A stretch of 64,000 bases of DNA from Enterobacter cancerogenus (GCF_019047785.1 NZ_CP077290.1:992001-1056000); one strand, 5' to 3'; shown: positions 1-12,167, numbered from the stretch's first letter. Numbers and translations are program-made. The notes: generated from the letters alone by a model not told the origin.

Positions 1-782
1 TTTACGGTGCCGCCTTTAATCGCGCCCGCCGCCAGGAAATAGGAGGCTGACGAGGCGTCCCCTTCAACGAGATAGTGGCCCGGCGACTGATACTGCTGCG
101 CACCGCGCACCACGAAACGCTGATACGACTGGTTGTCGACCTCAACACCGAAGGTCTTCATCAGGTGCAGCGTAATATCGATGTAGGGCTTAGAGACCAG
201 GTCGCCTTTGATGACAATCGTCGTGTCCTGCGGTGCCAGCGGCGCGGTCATCAGCAGTGCCGTCAGGAACTGGCTTGACACGCTGCCGTCAACCTCAACA
301 TGACCGCCGGTAAAACCTCCGCGCAGACGCAGCGGCGGATAATTTTCCTGCTCCAGATAGTCAATCTGCGCGCCGCCCTGACGCAGGGCATCCACCAGAT
401 GACCAATCGGACGCTCTTTCATGCGCGGCTCGCCGGTCAGCACAACGTCGCCACTGCCGAGACACAACGCCGCCGCCAGCGGGCGCATTGCCGTCCCGGC
501 GTTGCCGAGAAACAGTTCCAGCGCCTCAGACGAGCGTAACGCGCCGCCGTTGCCGGTGACGTCACAGCGGGTACGGTCTTCGGAGAGCGTGTAGTGAACT
601 CCCAACGCTTTCAGCGCATTGAGCATATGGCGCACGTCATCGCTGTCCAGCAGATTCGTGAGGACGGTGGTGCCGTTTGCCAGAGCTGCCAGCAGCAGAG
701 CGCGGTTCGAGACACTTTTTGAACCAGGCAGATTGATGGTGCCATCTACCCGCGCGATAGGTTGTAACGTCAGGGATTCCAT
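1..782 (-). CDS. aroA: 3-phosphoshikimate 1-carboxyvinyltransferase (EPSP synthase), 3' end cut off by window
   Basis: Sixth step of the shikimate pathway: joins shikimate-3-phosphate and phosphoenolpyruvate in the cytoplasm. Reading leftward from the ATG at 782 the product begins [14 protein letters not shown] and soon shows the family's N-terminal signature [18 protein letters not shown], then the phosphate-binding [17 protein letters not shown]. About 260 codons are present of roughly 427 usual for the family; the rest lies left of position 1. It lies downstream of serC on the same strand with a 68-base gap holding a terminator-like hairpin, the classical serC-aroA arrangement that couples serine/pyridoxal and aromatic biosynthesis. 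Identification is firm; only the C-terminal half cannot be judged. Confidence 0.96.
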   Translation of the reverse strand, partial: MESLTLQPIARVDGTINLPGSKSVSNRALLLAALANGTTVLTNLLDSDDVRHMLNALKALGVHYTLSEDRTRCDVTGNGGALRSSEALELFLGNAGTAMRPLAAALCLGSGDVVLTGEPRMKERPIGHLVDALRQGGAQIDYLEQENYPPLRLRGGFTGGHVEVDGSVSSQFLTALLMTAPLAPQDTTIVIKGDLVSKPYIDITLHLMKTFGVEVDNQSYQRFVVRGAQQYQSPGHYLVEGDASSASYFLAAGAIKGGTV

Positions 783-802
783 GAAACTTAACTCTCAACT
801 CA

Positions 803-836
803 ACTGAATAAAAACCCCGCAGCCAGGCTACGGGGG
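803..836 (-). terminator. serC-aroA intergenic hairpin, attenuating terminator
   Basis: On the minus strand an imperfect stem (ACCCCCGTAGCC pairing with GGCTGCGGGGT) is followed by a T-rich run. Its place between two co-transcribed genes suggests partial termination that lowers aroA relative to serC. The structure is seen directly; the attenuation role is inference. Confidence 0.6.
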
Positions 837-850
837 TGAAAACGGTGCAA

Positions 851-1939
851 TTAACCGTGACGACGTTCGAAGTCAATCATGAAGTCGGTCAGCGCCTGAA
901 CGCCTTCCAGCGGCATGGCGTTATAAATGGAGGCACGCATGCCGCCAACAACACGGTGGCCTTTCAGCGCGTGCAGGCCTGCAGCAAAGGACTCTTCCAG
1001 GAAAAGCTTATCCAGGCCGTTGTCCGCCAGCTGGAACGGCACGTTCATGCGGGAGCGGTTGGCTTTTGCGACATCGTTGCGGTAGAAGTCGCTCTTATCA
1101 ATGACGCCATACAGCAGTTCAGCTTTCTGCCGGTTGATTTTGTCCATCTGCGCCACGCCGCCGTTCTGTTTCAGCCATTTGAAGACCAGGCCAGAGAGGT
1201 ACCAGGCAAAGGTCGGCGGGGTGTTGAACATCGAATCGTTATCGTTCAGGACGGTGTAATCCAGAATCGACGGGCAGGCTTTATGCGCTTTTCCGAGCAG
1301 GTCTTCCCGCACGATAACCAGCGTCAGGCCGGCAGGACCGATATTCTTCTGCGCACCGGCGTAAATCACGCCGTAGCGGCTGATATCCAGCGGTGTGGAG
1401 AGAATGGTGGAGGAGAAATCCGCCGCCACGACCACGTTTTCGCCGAAATCTGGCTCTTCGTGAATGGCGATGCCGTCAATGGTTTCATTCGGGCAGTAGT
1501 GAAGGTAAGCCGCATTGCGGGAGAGCTGCCATTCGCTCATTGGCTTCACGGCACGCAGGCCGTCAACGGTCACTTTGGCGTCGATGACGTTTGGGGTGCA
1601 GTATTTATGCGCCTCTTTCACCGCGCTGGCAGCCCAGTATCCCGCATCAACGTAGTCAGCGGTCGTTTTGTCGCCCAGAATATTGAGCGGAACGCCAGCA
1701 AACTGACCGCGTCCCCCGCCGTGGCAGAACAATACTTTGTAGTTCGAGGGGATGTTCAGCAGATCGCGAAAATCCTTTTCTGCCTCTTCCGCCACCTGAA
1801 TAAATTCTTTACCACGGTGGCTGATCTCCATCACCGACGTACCCAGACCGTTCCAGTCACACAGTTCCTGCTGAGCCTGCTTGAGTACATCCGCCGGTAA
1901 CATTGCCGGACCTGAACTGAAATTAAAGACTTGAGTCAT
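851..1939 (-). CDS. serC: Phosphoserine aminotransferase
   Basis: PLP-dependent class V aminotransferase converting 3-phosphohydroxypyruvate to phosphoserine (serine synthesis) and acting in the parallel pyridoxal phosphate pathway. The 362-aa product has the family's full length. It begins [19 protein letters not shown] and carries the PLP-lysine motif [12 protein letters not shown] near residue 198 and [10 protein letters not shown] after it. The start at 1939 is followed by the standard N-terminus. It is the promoter-proximal gene of serC-aroA. A 354-aa reading frame on the opposite strand is a shadow of this gene. Confidence 0.97.
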   Translation of the reverse strand: MTQVFNFSSGPAMLPADVLKQAQQELCDWNGLGTSVMEISHRGKEFIQVAEEAEKDFRDLLNIPSNYKVLFCHGGGRGQFAGVPLNILGDKTTADYVDAGYWAASAVKEAHKYCTPNVIDAKVTVDGLRAVKPMSEWQLSRNAAYLHYCPNETIDGIAIHEEPDFGENVVVAADFSSTILSTPLDISRYGVIYAGAQKNIGPAGLTLVIVREDLLGKAHKACPSILDYTVLNDNDSMFNTPPTFAWYLSGLVFKWLKQNGGVAQMDKINRQKAELLYGVIDKSDFYRNDVAKANRSRMNVPFQLADNGLDKLFLEESFAAGLHALKGHRVVGGMRASIYNAMPLEGVQALTDFMIDFERRHG

Positions 1940-2101
1940 TTCCCCTCACCACGCTAAAAGCCATAAGTTATAACTGTGGATATCGGTTTTATCATTCAGT
2001 GACACGCGCCGCAATGTCTAAAACTGACGAGCGGTAAAATGTGTCCGCCGTCACACAAAACAATCTGCCACCCTGGTCATAAGAAACCGACAAAATGGCT
2101 G

Positions 2102-2794
2102 TCAGGTGATACGTTTAGCCCTGCTAACCCTGGTCCATTCTGGATTGGCACAGCGCGGACATAATTGATGAGAACCTGCCTGCATCGTAATTACATGGCT
2201 GCATTTTATGCAGGCATATTCTCCGGCGTCGGGCACGGTGGTAAATCGCTCAATTAAATTATCGGGCAAGATACACAGACCGGGCTTAACCTCATCGTCA
2301 GAATAATAGTAAACGCTGATTTGCCCATTGGTTTCCATAATAGCCAGCCGGACCTGGCCCAGCTGCTCGACGCTGTTCAGACGCAGTTCCATGAAGAATT
2401 CAAATTCCGTCATGTTGGCGCGTTGCACTTTTTCCCACGCCAGTTGCCCTTCTTCCACGATAACCACCGGCTTGCCTTCAAACAAATCTTCCAGCTTTTC
2501 GCTTTTCGACATCAGCCACATCACCAGCCGGTACAGCAGGGCAAGCGAGAGGAAGACGATAAACACCGGCACCATGGGGACATCGTCATAAAAGGCCACG
2601 TCCCCCGCCGCCGAGCCGAGCGTCAGGATGATCAGCACCTCAAAGAGCGACATCTGGCGGACGCCGCGGCGGCCAGTGATTTTGAGAAACAGAAAGACCA
2701 ACACGAAGGTATAGAGGCTGCGCAGCGCCACTTCGCCTAAAAACTCGGGAGGAACTTTATCAAACGCCATCCGCTGGAGATCAAATGCTTTCAT
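2102..2794 (-). CDS. ycaP: YcaP, DUF421 inner-membrane protein with C-terminal CxxC pairs
   Basis: Function not established. The 230-aa protein starts MKAFDLQRMAFDKVP at 2794; an in-frame upstream ATG would add 24 residues that the family lacks. Hydrophobic segments at about 20-40, 48-65 and 72-92 suggest three membrane helices. A soluble DUF421 domain follows, then a C-terminal zinc-ribbon-like pattern CIKC ... CPRC in the last 35 residues, likely to bind metal. It lies between serC and the divergent ycaO, as in E. coli. Confidence 0.88.
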   Translation of the reverse strand: MKAFDLQRMAFDKVPPEFLGEVALRSLYTFVLVFLFLKITGRRGVRQMSLFEVLIILTLGSAAGDVAFYDDVPMVPVFIVFLSLALLYRLVMWLMSKSEKLEDLFEGKPVVIVEEGQLAWEKVQRANMTEFEFFMELRLNSVEQLGQVRLAIMETNGQISVYYYSDDEVKPGLCILPDNLIERFTTVPDAGEYACIKCSHVITMQAGSHQLCPRCANPEWTRVSRAKRIT

Positions 2795-2921
2795 TTTTCT
2801 ATGCCTTAACAGTAGGTTACTGACTCTAAGCATAGTCCAGCCTTTTATTTTCGCCGAAGATAGCACCCGTCACGCAAAACCCGTATCATTGCGCGCTTTA
2901 CGTACGATAAAAGTGAACGCC

Positions 2922-4682
2922 ATGACTCAAACGTTTATCCCCGGCAAAGACGCCGCTCTGGAAGATTCCATCGCTCGCTTCCAGCAGAAACTGACCGACC
3001 TGGGCTTTAATATCGAAGAAGCCTCCTGGCTGAACCCGGTGCCTCACGTCTGGTCCGTCCATATTCGCGACAAAGACTGTGCGCTGTGCTTTACCAACGG
3101 TAAAGGTGCGACCAAAAAAGCGGCACTGGCCTCTGCGCTGGGTGAGTATTTTGAACGTCTGTCGACCAACTACTTTTTCGCCGATTTCTGGCTGGGCGAA
3201 ACCATTGCCAATGGCCCGTTCGTACACTATCCGAACGAAAAATGGTTCCCGCTGACCGAAGACGACGCACTGCCGGAGGGCATTCTGGATGCGCGCCTGC
3301 GTGCGTTTTACGATCCGGAAAACGAACTGACCGCCAGCATGCTGATCGATCTGCAGTCAGGTAATGAAGATCGTGGGATCTGCGCCCTGCCGTTCACCCG
3401 CCAGTCGGATGAACAGACCGTCTATATACCGATGAACATCGTCGGCAACCTGTACGTATCCAACGGGATGTCCGCCGGGAACACTCGCAACGAAGCGCGC
3501 GTTCAGGGCCTGTCTGAAGTGTTTGAACGCCATATTAAAAACCGCATTATTGCCGAATCTATCAGCCTGCCTGAAATCCCGGCCGATGTGCTGGCGCGTT
3601 ATCCGGGCGTGGTGGAATCCATCGCCAAACTCGAAGCGGAAGGTTTCCCTATCTTTGCCTACGATGGCTCGCTGGGCGGCAAGTATCCGGTTATCTGCGT
3701 GGTGCTGTTTAACCCGGCAAACGGAACCTGCTTCGCCTCCTTCGGTGCTCACCCGGACTTCGGCGTGGCGCTGGAGCGTACGGTAACCGAACTACTGCAG
3801 GGCCGTAGCCTGAAAGATCTGGACGTGTTCACGCCGCCTACGTTTGATGACGAAGAAGTGGCCGAGCACACTAACCTCGAAACGCACTTCATCGACTCCA
3901 GCGGCCTGATCTCCTGGGATATGTTTAAGCAGGACGCAGACTATCCATTCGTGGACTGGAGCTTTGCCGGCACCACGGAAGAAGAGTTCGCCACCCTGAT
4001 GGCCATCTTTAAAGCGGAAGACCAGGACGTTTACATCGCGGATTACGAACACCTGAGCGTTTACGCGTGCCGCATTATTGTTCCGGGCATGTCCGACATC
4101 TATCCGTCAGAAGATTTGTGGCTGGCAAATAACAGCATGGGCGCACACCTGCGTGAAACGCTGCTGTCCCTGCCGGGCAGCGAGTGGGAGAAAGAAGATT
4201 ATCTGAACCTGATCGCTCAGTTGGACGAAGAAGGTCACGATGACTTTACCCGCGTGCGTGAACTGCTGGGTCTGGCAACCGGAAAAGACAACGGCTGGTA
4301 TACCCTGCGCATTGGCGAGCTGAAGGCAATGCTGGCGCTGGCGGGCGGCGATCTGGATCAGGCTCTTGCGTGGACGGAATGGACCATGGAATTCAACCAG
4401 TCCGTATTCTCTCCCGAGCGCACCAATTACTACCGCTGCCTGCAGACGCTGCTGCTGCTCTCTCAGGAAGAAGACCGCGAGCCGCTGCAATATCTTAATG
4501 CCTTCGTGCGTATGTACGGCGCAGAGGCGGTTGAAGCGGCCAGCGCGGCGCTGAGCGGTGAAGAGCCATTCTACGGTTTGCAGGCTGTCGACAGCGATCT
4601 TCACGCCTTCCCTGCACATCAGTCGCTGTTGAAAGCCTATGAGAAGCTGCAGAAAGCCAAAGCGGCGTACTGGTCAAAATAA
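2922..4682 (+). CDS. ycaO: YcaO, ribosomal protein S12 methylthiotransferase accessory factor
   Basis: Founding member of the YcaO superfamily, an ATP-using family whose other members make azoline rings and thioamides in peptides. E. coli YcaO is linked to RimO-dependent beta-methylthiolation of S12. The 586-aa product starts MTQTFIPGKDAALEDSIARF at 2922; the upstream in-frame start adds 11 residues not found in the family. The YcaO domain covers about residues 50-400, with conserved acidic and arginine residues in ASALGEYFERLSTNYF and NEARVQGLSEVFERH. The C-terminal 180 residues are helical and TPR-like. No peptide precursor or cyclodehydratase partner lies nearby, so this is the housekeeping YcaO and not a bacteriocin enzyme. 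Confidence 0.95.
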   Translation: MTQTFIPGKDAALEDSIARFQQKLTDLGFNIEEASWLNPVPHVWSVHIRDKDCALCFTNGKGATKKAALASALGEYFERLSTNYFFADFWLGETIANGPFVHYPNEKWFPLTEDDALPEGILDARLRAFYDPENELTASMLIDLQSGNEDRGICALPFTRQSDEQTVYIPMNIVGNLYVSNGMSAGNTRNEARVQGLSEVFERHIKNRIIAESISLPEIPADVLARYPGVVESIAKLEAEGFPIFAYDGSLGGKYPVICVVLFNPANGTCFASFGAHPDFGVALERTVTELLQGRSLKDLDVFTPPTFDDEEVAEHTNLETHFIDSSGLISWDMFKQDADYPFVDWSFAGTTEEEFATLMAIFKAEDQDVYIADYEHLSVYACRIIVPGMSDIYPSEDLWLANNSMGAHLRETLLSLPGSEWEKEDYLNLIAQLDEEGHDDFTRVRELLGLATGKDNGWYTLRIGELKAMLALAGGDLDQALAWTEWTMEFNQSVFSPERTNYYRCLQTLLLLSQEEDREPLQYLNAFVRMYGAEAVEAASAALSGEEPFYGLQAVDSDLHAFPAHQSLLKAYEKLQKAKAAYWSK

Positions 4683-4733
4683 GCGCATATAACATTATTG
4701 GCAGTAGGCGTATTCTGTCGTCTGGGCTATATT

Positions 4734-4763
4734 ACGGGGCAATTTCATTGCCCCGTTTTTTTA
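4734..4763 (+). terminator. ycaO intrinsic terminator
   Basis: An ACGGGGCAA stem pairs with TTGCCCCGT across a short loop and is followed by seven T residues, 50 bases past the ycaO stop. Confidence 0.85.
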
Positions 4764-5088
4764 TTTTATAAGCAATGATGTTTGAATGTAATAATTAAGT
4801 TAAATACGGGTAAATATATGAATACTTACCTGGGTATTACTGTTACTTATTATGGCAAATACTCCATTTTAATTAACCGTTTCAGAGGGGGTGGACCAAA
4901 AAAACTCAACTCTTTTTGTAACTTTTAAAATTTATTTTTATACGGATAATCAAATACTTACTCCGCTTTTGCTGTAAAACCATACACATAGCGGGCCTAT
5001 AAGCCAGGCGAGATATGATCTATATCAATTTCTCTTCTATAATGCTTTGTTAGTATCTCGTCGCCGACTTAATAAAGAGAGAGTTAGT
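4764..5088 (+). promoter_or_regulatory. focA-pflB control region with FNR box
   Basis: This AT-rich, gene-free stretch precedes focA. A near-consensus FNR site lies at 5015-5028 (ATGATCTATATCAA; FNR consensus TTGAT-4-ATCAA read on the other strand). A TATAAT hexamer is at 5038-5043, and a conserved leader with GAGAG ends just before the start codon. The E. coli pfl operon is activated by FNR and ArcA from several promoters; the same logic is inferred here from the box and position. No small ORF was supported in the rest of the stretch. Confidence 0.72.
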
Positions 5089-5946
5089 GTGAAAGCTGAC
5101 AACCCTTTTGATCTTTTACTCCCTGCTGCGATGGCAAAAGTTGCCGAGGAAGCGGGCGTCTATAAAGCAACGAAGCACCCGATGAAGACGTTCTATCTGG
5201 CGATCACGGCCGGTGTGTTCATCTCAATCGCCTTCGTCTTCTACATCACTGCCACTACCGGTACTGCTGCCATGCCTTTCGGCATAGCCAAACTGATTGG
5301 CGGTATCTGCTTCTCACTGGGTCTTATCCTCTGCGTCATCTGCGGCGCCGACCTCTTCACCTCGACGGTGCTGATTGTTGTGGCGAAAGCCAGCGGACGA
5401 ATTACCTGGGGTCAACTGGCAATCAACTGGCTTAACGTATACGTTGGCAACCTGATTGGCTGTCTGCTCTTTGTTCTGTTGATGTGGCTCTCTGGCGAGT
5501 ACATGACCGCCAACGGCGGCTGGGGCTTGAACGTCCTGCAAACCGCCGACCACAAAATGCATCACACATTTATCGAAGCCGTTGCTCTCGGCATCCTGGC
5601 TAACCTGATGGTCTGCCTGGCTGTATGGATGAGCTACTCGGGTCGTAGCCTGATGGACAAAGCCATGATTATGGTTCTGCCGGTTGCGATGTTTGTTGCC
5701 AGCGGCTTTGAGCACAGTATCGCGAACATGTTTATGATCCCGATGGGTATCGTAATCCGCAACTTTGCGAGCCCGGAGTTTTGGACTGCAGTTGGTTCAA
5801 CCCCGGATAGTTTCTCTCACCTGACTATTATGAATTTCATTACTGATAACCTGATCCCAGTCACTATAGGGAACATTATCGGTGGGGGTTTATTAGTTGG
5901 GTTGACATACTGGGTCATTTACCTGCGTGGCGGCGACCATCATTAA
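5089..5946 (+). CDS. focA: Formate channel FocA
   Basis: Pentameric formate/nitrite-family channel of the inner membrane that exports and re-imports formate made by PflB. The 285-aa product has six hydrophobic segments and family motifs LIVVAKASGRITWGQL and ASGFEHSIANMFMIPMGI. The start is a GTG at 5089 (VKADNPFDLLLP), chosen because it matches the known FocA N-terminus; an upstream in-frame ATG would add 14 unrelated residues. Co-transcribed with pflB 51 bases downstream, under the FNR-type region. Confidence 0.96.
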   Translation: MKADNPFDLLLPAAMAKVAEEAGVYKATKHPMKTFYLAITAGVFISIAFVFYITATTGTAAMPFGIAKLIGGICFSLGLILCVICGADLFTSTVLIVVAKASGRITWGQLAINWLNVYVGNLIGCLLFVLLMWLSGEYMTANGGWGLNVLQTADHKMHHTFIEAVALGILANLMVCLAVWMSYSGRSLMDKAMIMVLPVAMFVASGFEHSIANMFMIPMGIVIRNFASPEFWTAVGSTPDSFSHLTIMNFITDNLIPVTIGNIIGGGLLVGLTYWVIYLRGGDHH

Positions 5947-5997
5947 TGGTTTCCTCAGGCAGTAAATAAAAAATCCACTTAAGAAGGTAGGTGTTAC

Positions 5998-8280
<2,283 letters not shown>

Positions 8281-8319
8281 GTGGATTTGACTGAAATCAC
8301 GCGTTAAAAGGCGTACAAT

Positions 8320-8347
8320 AAAGGCTCCACGCAAGTGGGGCCTTTTT
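8320..8347 (+). terminator. pflB intrinsic terminator
   Basis: An AAGGCTCCAC stem pairs with GTGGGGCCTT and ends in a T run. It separates focA-pflB from pflA, which has its own upstream region (8348-8483). Confidence 0.8.
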
Positions 8348-8483
8348 AACACCCTCGCTTCATCAGTCTCTTTTGTCCGCTATCTATACTTAATGGATAA
8401 CAGCCAAAACAGACTCGACATAGCCTTTGAGCTGTGCAACTACATAGGCCCCCGGATGGGCCAAATTCGGAGATATCACCGCA

Positions 8484-9224
8484 ATGTCAACTATTGGTCG
8501 CATTCACTCCTTTGAATCCTGTGGCACCGTCGATGGCCCGGGGATCCGCTTTATTACCTTCTTCCAGGGCTGCCTGATGCGCTGCCTGTACTGCCACAAC
8601 CGCGACACGTGGGATACCCACGGCGGAAAAGAAGTCACCGTTGAAGATTTAATGAAAGAGGTGGTGACCTACCGCCACTTTATGAACGCATCCGGCGGCG
8701 GCGTGACCGCATCCGGCGGCGAGGCGATCCTGCAGGCAGAGTTCGTGCGTGACTGGTTCCGCGCCTGCCGCAAAGAAGGCATTCATACCTGCCTCGATAC
8801 CAACGGCTTTGTGCGCCGTTACGATCCGGTCATTGATGAGCTGCTTGAAGTGACCGATCTTGTGATGCTCGATCTCAAACAGATGAACGACGAGATCCAC
8901 CAGAATCTGGTGGGCGTGTCCAACCACCGTACGCTGGAGTTTGCGAAATACATCTCGGGCAAAGGCATTAAAACCTGGATCCGCTATGTGGTGGTGCCGG
9001 GCTGGTCAGATGATGACGACTCCGCGCATCGTCTGGGCGAATTTACCCGCGACATGGGCAATGTCGAAAAAATTGAGCTGCTGCCCTATCACGAACTGGG
9101 TAAACATAAGTGGGTGGCGATGGGTGAAGAGTATAAGCTCGATGGCGTTAAGCCGCCGAAGAAAGAGACCATGGAGCGCGTCAAAGGTATTCTTGAGCAG
9201 TACGGTCACAAGGTGATGTATTAA
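8484..9224 (+). CDS. pflA: Pyruvate formate-lyase-activating enzyme (radical SAM)
   Basis: Radical S-adenosylmethionine protein that abstracts hydrogen from the active-site glycine of PflB. The 246-aa product carries the [4Fe-4S] motif [10 protein letters not shown] (CxxxCxxC) near residue 30 and the glycine-rich SAM-binding stretch [22 protein letters not shown] precedes the ATG at 8484 at good spacing. It follows pflB by 203 bases with a terminator between them, so separate transcription is likely, as in E. coli. Confidence 0.97.
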   Translation: MSTIGRIHSFESCGTVDGPGIRFITFFQGCLMRCLYCHNRDTWDTHGGKEVTVEDLMKEVVTYRHFMNASGGGVTASGGEAILQAEFVRDWFRACRKEGIHTCLDTNGFVRRYDPVIDELLEVTDLVMLDLKQMNDEIHQNLVGVSNHRTLEFAKYISGKGIKTWIRYVVVPGWSDDDDSAHRLGEFTRDMGNVEKIELLPYHELGKHKWVAMGEEYKLDGVKPPKKETMERVKGILEQYGHKVMY

Positions 9225-9225
9225 T

Positions 9226-9254
9226 AAAAGGCCCGGTTAAACCGGGCCTTTTTG
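9226..9254. terminator. Bidirectional terminator between pflA and the cigR-like gene
   Basis: A symmetric stem AAGGCCCGGTT/AACCGGGCCTT has T on the right and A on the left, so it can stop both convergent transcripts. Confidence 0.85.
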
Positions 9255-9258
9255 TATT

Positions 9259-9757
9259 CTATTTAAATACGCCGTTAATAATGGTCGTGACGATGGCCGT
9301 GCTGAGCGCAATTAAGACCAGGTCGTCCCCCACCACCCGCCATTCATATCCGGGGATAAGACGGAAGCTGGCCGAGCATAGAGGCGGGTACCGTTTTTTT
9401 CGCAATGCCCGGAGGCAGCGGTTTACCGCGCGCGAGGTTCTTTGCAATGCCCGGCGGCAGTGAATCATAACCCGTCAAACCGTAGTTCAACGCCAGATGA
9501 CGGGCATGATCGAAGCTCACGCGGGCGTCGACATCATCACTCACGCTCTTATTCGATTTCCCCGGTTTTTGGTTATCGTTATTGTGCTTATTGCCATGGT
9601 TGCCGGAATTACCGTTCCTATGGTTGCCGCTATTGCCTTGCTTATTACCGTGACCATTTCCATTCCCGTTTCCGGGGTTGGCCATAACCGGCGCACTGGC
9701 AAAGGTTAAAGACAACACTACGGCCAGGGCAGTAGTGGTAAGACGACGAGTAGACAT
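9259..9757 (-). pseudogene. CigR-like / RcnB-family secreted protein, disrupted by a single-base frameshift
   Basis: Read leftward from 9757 the product has a signal peptide (MSTRRLTTTALAVVLSLTF...VMA) and a long Asn/Gly/His-rich segment (GNGNGNGHGNKQGN). The conserved core LARGKPLPPGIAKK...MLGQLPSYP follows. The frame then breaks and stops at 9344. The expected continuation, GYEWRVVGDDLVLIALSTAI, a C-terminal hydrophobic tail ending VFK, is intact in another frame down to 9259. The break lies in a run of four C on the minus strand (9352-9355), where three would restore one frame of about 165 residues. Relatives include Salmonella CigR, an anti-virulence T3SS-linked protein; no T3SS is visible here. 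A sequencing error or slippage-based switching could mimic inactivation. Confidence 0.75.
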
Positions 9758-9845
9758 GATGGCTGCCTTTTAGTGATAGAACTCACCTGAATTATCGCCT
9801 GGCGCAATAAACACACAATGCGTAAAACTCTGATATGTGATGGAG

Positions 9846-9876
9846 ACAAAAAAGCCCGTCATCGACAGGCTTTTAT
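9846..9876 (-). terminator. ycaD intrinsic terminator
   Basis: On the minus strand AAAAGCCTGTCG pairs with a matching arm ending GACGGGCTTTTTT just past the ycaD stop at 9881. Confidence 0.75.
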
Positions 9877-9880
9877 TTCA

Positions 9881-11029
9881 TCAGGCATGCGCAACCGGCG
9901 TCGGGTGCTCTCCCACTTTTCGCAAAAGCATGAGCAGGTAAATAAACGACACGCTGGCGATCATAATAAACAGCAGATTGTCAGAATAATTTTGCATCAG
10001 CATGGCGGTAAAGGTTGGCCCTAATAAACTGCCGATGGTGTAGCTCAGCAGCAGCGCCTGGTTCATCGCCACCAGCTGGTGGTGCTCGACCTTTTCACAG
10101 GCCCAGGCCATCGCCACCGGATAGAGAGTAAAGCCCGCTGCGCCCAGGATAAACAGCGCGGGCGCCATCGCGGCGTTGCTGAGCATCGCCAGGCATCCCA
10201 TGATAACCACGAAGACCTGCACGCGCAGAACCAGCAAACGGCCAAAGCGATCGGCCAGGCGACCAACAGGCCACTGCCCGACGATGCCTGCGCTGACCAT
10301 CACCGCCATCCAGAAGCCAATGCCGGAGTCGCTGACGCCCTGGTGGTTAAGATAAAGCGGCATCAGGCCATAGAGCGAGCCGAGCACAATACCGGAGATG
10401 ATACAGCCGTTCACGCCCAGACGCGCCTGGCGCAATCTGAGCATCGGCCAGACGTGCGTGGCTTCCTGATGTTCACTGTGCTGGTTCACGATGCGGGTGA
10501 ACAGCAGCGGCAGGATCGCAGCCAGGACCATGCCCGTCACCCACGGCAGGACGCTCACCAGATCGGTCGGCAGTTTGCTGACCATCAGTTGCCCCAGTAC
10601 GGTACCGATGTAATAGACCATCATGTAGGCCGCCAGCAGGCGTCCACGGTTGCGCGAGGTGCCGCTGCACATCAGGGCGCTTTCCACCACCACCCAGATC
10701 ATCGCGCAGCCGACGCCCGCGATAAAGCGCCAGGCCATCCAGCTCCAGAAGCCGACCATCAGGCCCAGTCCGGCGCATCCGGCGGCGAAAATCAGCGAGG
10801 CCAGATAGTAGCTGCGGTTAAATCCCACGCGCTTTATCAGGCTGCCGGTAAGCAGCGTGCCGAGCAGGTTACCCGTAAAAAAGGACGAGCTAACCATACC
10901 CACCTGCCAGGTCGGTAAGTTTTCATGGGCGAGCCAAAGCGGGACGAGCGTGTTTAACACGGCGATCGCCAGGGTCAACAAAAGCAGGCCACAGAGCAAC
11001 AGGAGCACTGGCCGGGTATAGGTGGTCAT
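9881..11029 (-). CDS. ycaD: YcaD, major facilitator superfamily transporter
   Basis: A 382-aa inner-membrane MFS protein with about twelve hydrophobic segments; substrate unknown. It shows the loop motif [14 protein letters not shown] between helices 8 and 9, and an N-half [15 protein letters not shown] typical of the YcaD group. The start at 11029 ([15 protein letters not shown]) fits the family. In E. coli several genes separate it from pflA and one (ycaC) from dmsC; here those are absent, so ycaD sits between a broken cigR-like gene and dmsC. Confidence 0.93.
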   Translation of the reverse strand: MTTYTRPVLLLLCGLLLLTLAIAVLNTLVPLWLAHENLPTWQVGMVSSSFFTGNLLGTLLTGSLIKRVGFNRSYYLASLIFAAGCAGLGLMVGFWSWMAWRFIAGVGCAMIWVVVESALMCSGTSRNRGRLLAAYMMVYYIGTVLGQLMVSKLPTDLVSVLPWVTGMVLAAILPLLFTRIVNQHSEHQEATHVWPMLRLRQARLGVNGCIISGIVLGSLYGLMPLYLNHQGVSDSGIGFWMAVMVSAGIVGQWPVGRLADRFGRLLVLRVQVFVVIMGCLAMLSNAAMAPALFILGAAGFTLYPVAMAWACEKVEHHQLVAMNQALLLSYTIGSLLGPTFTAMLMQNYSDNLLFIMIASVSFIYLLMLLRKVGEHPTPVAHA

Positions 11030-11137
11030 GGATTAAAAACCGTGAGGAAGTTCAGATTTCGTGCGCATCATGCCACTGGCAAAAACAAAGTCAATCCGCC
11101 GTTTCAGGCCGCTCGCACAATATGTTCCTCGTCGATT

Positions 11138-11172
11138 TAAAAAACTCATCCAGCCCATGCCGGGCGAGTTAT
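11138..11172 (-). terminator. Second hairpin downstream of dmsC
   Basis: On the minus strand AACTCGCCCGGC pairs imperfectly with GCTGGATGAGTT and is followed by six T, a normal terminator shape. Confidence 0.6.
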
Positions 11173-11257
11173 AAATTTTTATTATGTATTTGTTTTTATT
11201 TATTTATGGCTAAAATCGAAGCCAAACGACAGTCGAAAAATTTCATGATTGAAAAAT

Positions 11258-11287
11258 GAAAAGCCGGGCACGCTGTCCCGGCTTTTT
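11258..11287 (-). terminator. dmsABC operon terminator
   Basis: The stem AAAAGCCGGGA/TGCCCGGCTTTT lies 17 bases past the dmsC stop and reads into T residues on the minus strand. Confidence 0.8.
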
Positions 11288-11303
11288 ATAACGAAGAGTA
11301 TGA

Positions 11304-12167
11304 TTAACTGGCGATAGCCATACCCACGGTCATATGCAAACCGTAGAAGACACCACGACCAATGAGCTCCCCTGCCAGCACCAGCACGAAGGCCAGCGAC
11401 AACAACGGCAGCGCAGGCTGATAGCCTTTCAACTGAGGTGCAATCCAGCATACGCACGCAACCACCAGCAACGCCAGACGCCAGGCCATCAGCGTGCCGT
11501 AATTCGGCACCAGCGCGGACGCCTGCTGAATAGAGCTGTGAATGGTTGCCAGTTCAGCGCCCTGCATCAGGGCAACCATCGCACTGACCACCAGCGCCAG
11601 CAGCGAAACCGCCGGCAGCAGACGCATTGCCCAGCCATCCACACCCGCCACACGCAGCAGCAGGAAGCCCAGGATCGGCCCGCCGATAAACATCGTCAGG
11701 AAGAAGCTCATCGGCGTCCAGACGCTGTACCACGTCGGCACGGTGTCGATGGTGTTATACACCCGCACCATCATCCAGACGAACACAACGCCGAGCACCA
11801 TCGTCACGATAAGCCACAGGCTACGCAGCCCTGCTGGGAGTTTTTTCAGCGCCGCGAGCAGCCAGCCAAGGCCGCCGACGGCAAAGAAGATCGCCCCGCT
11901 GGCAATCTCGTTACTGAGCGAAGAGGCACCCACGCGGTTCAGGGAGTTAAAGGCGCGCATCGGCGAACCCAGGTGCAGCGTAGAGGCGATAAAGCCAATC
12001 CCCATCAGCACCCACAGGCCAAACATGCTGAGTACCAGACGCTGCTGCTGTTCGGCATTCAGATTGCCCTTTAACATCGCCAGCGCGAGCACGATAAACC
12101 CGCCCGCCACGCACTGCCCAAAGACCGTGAAGATCATCAGCGGCCATTCATGCCATCCACTTCCCAT
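11304..12167 (-). CDS. dmsC: Anaerobic DMSO reductase membrane anchor subunit
   Basis: A 287-aa integral membrane subunit with about eight hydrophobic helices. It anchors DmsAB to the inner membrane and oxidises menaquinol. It starts MGSGWHEWPLMIFTVFGQC; family marks include RVGASSLSNEIA, in line with quinol-site residues of DmsC. The start lies one base past the dmsB stop, so translation is probably coupled. Last gene of dmsABC, ending in an intrinsic terminator. Confidence 0.95.
   Translation of the reverse strand: MGSGWHEWPLMIFTVFGQCVAGGFIVLALAMLKGNLNAEQQQRLVLSMFGLWVLMGIGFIASTLHLGSPMRAFNSLNRVGASSLSNEIASGAIFFAVGGLGWLLAALKKLPAGLRSLWLIVTMVLGVVFVWMMVRVYNTIDTVPTWYSVWTPMSFFLTMFIGGPILGFLLLRVAGVDGWAMRLLPAVSLLALVVSAMVALMQGAELATIHSSIQQASALVPNYGTLMAWRLALLVVACVCWIAPQLKGYQPALPLLSLAFVLVLAGELIGRGVFYGLHMTVGMAIAS

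Larger units (their letters stand above)
11030..11303. other. Gene-poor gap between ycaD and dmsC with two terminator-like hairpins
   Basis: No supportable coding frame. It holds the dmsC terminator and a second hairpin about 85 bases beyond, both facing left. The stretch between them is AT-rich. It may be a remnant of the genes present here in E. coli, or a short non-coding transcript; neither is shown. Confidence 0.4.

Noticed and set aside
836..1900. 354-aa frame opposite serC
   Set aside because: Antisense shadow of a complete, conserved serC; no homologous features.
2922..4682. YcaO as part of a modified-peptide (bacteriocin) cluster
   Set aside because: No precursor peptide, cyclodehydratase partner or exporter next to it; the order ycaP-ycaO-focA is the housekeeping one.
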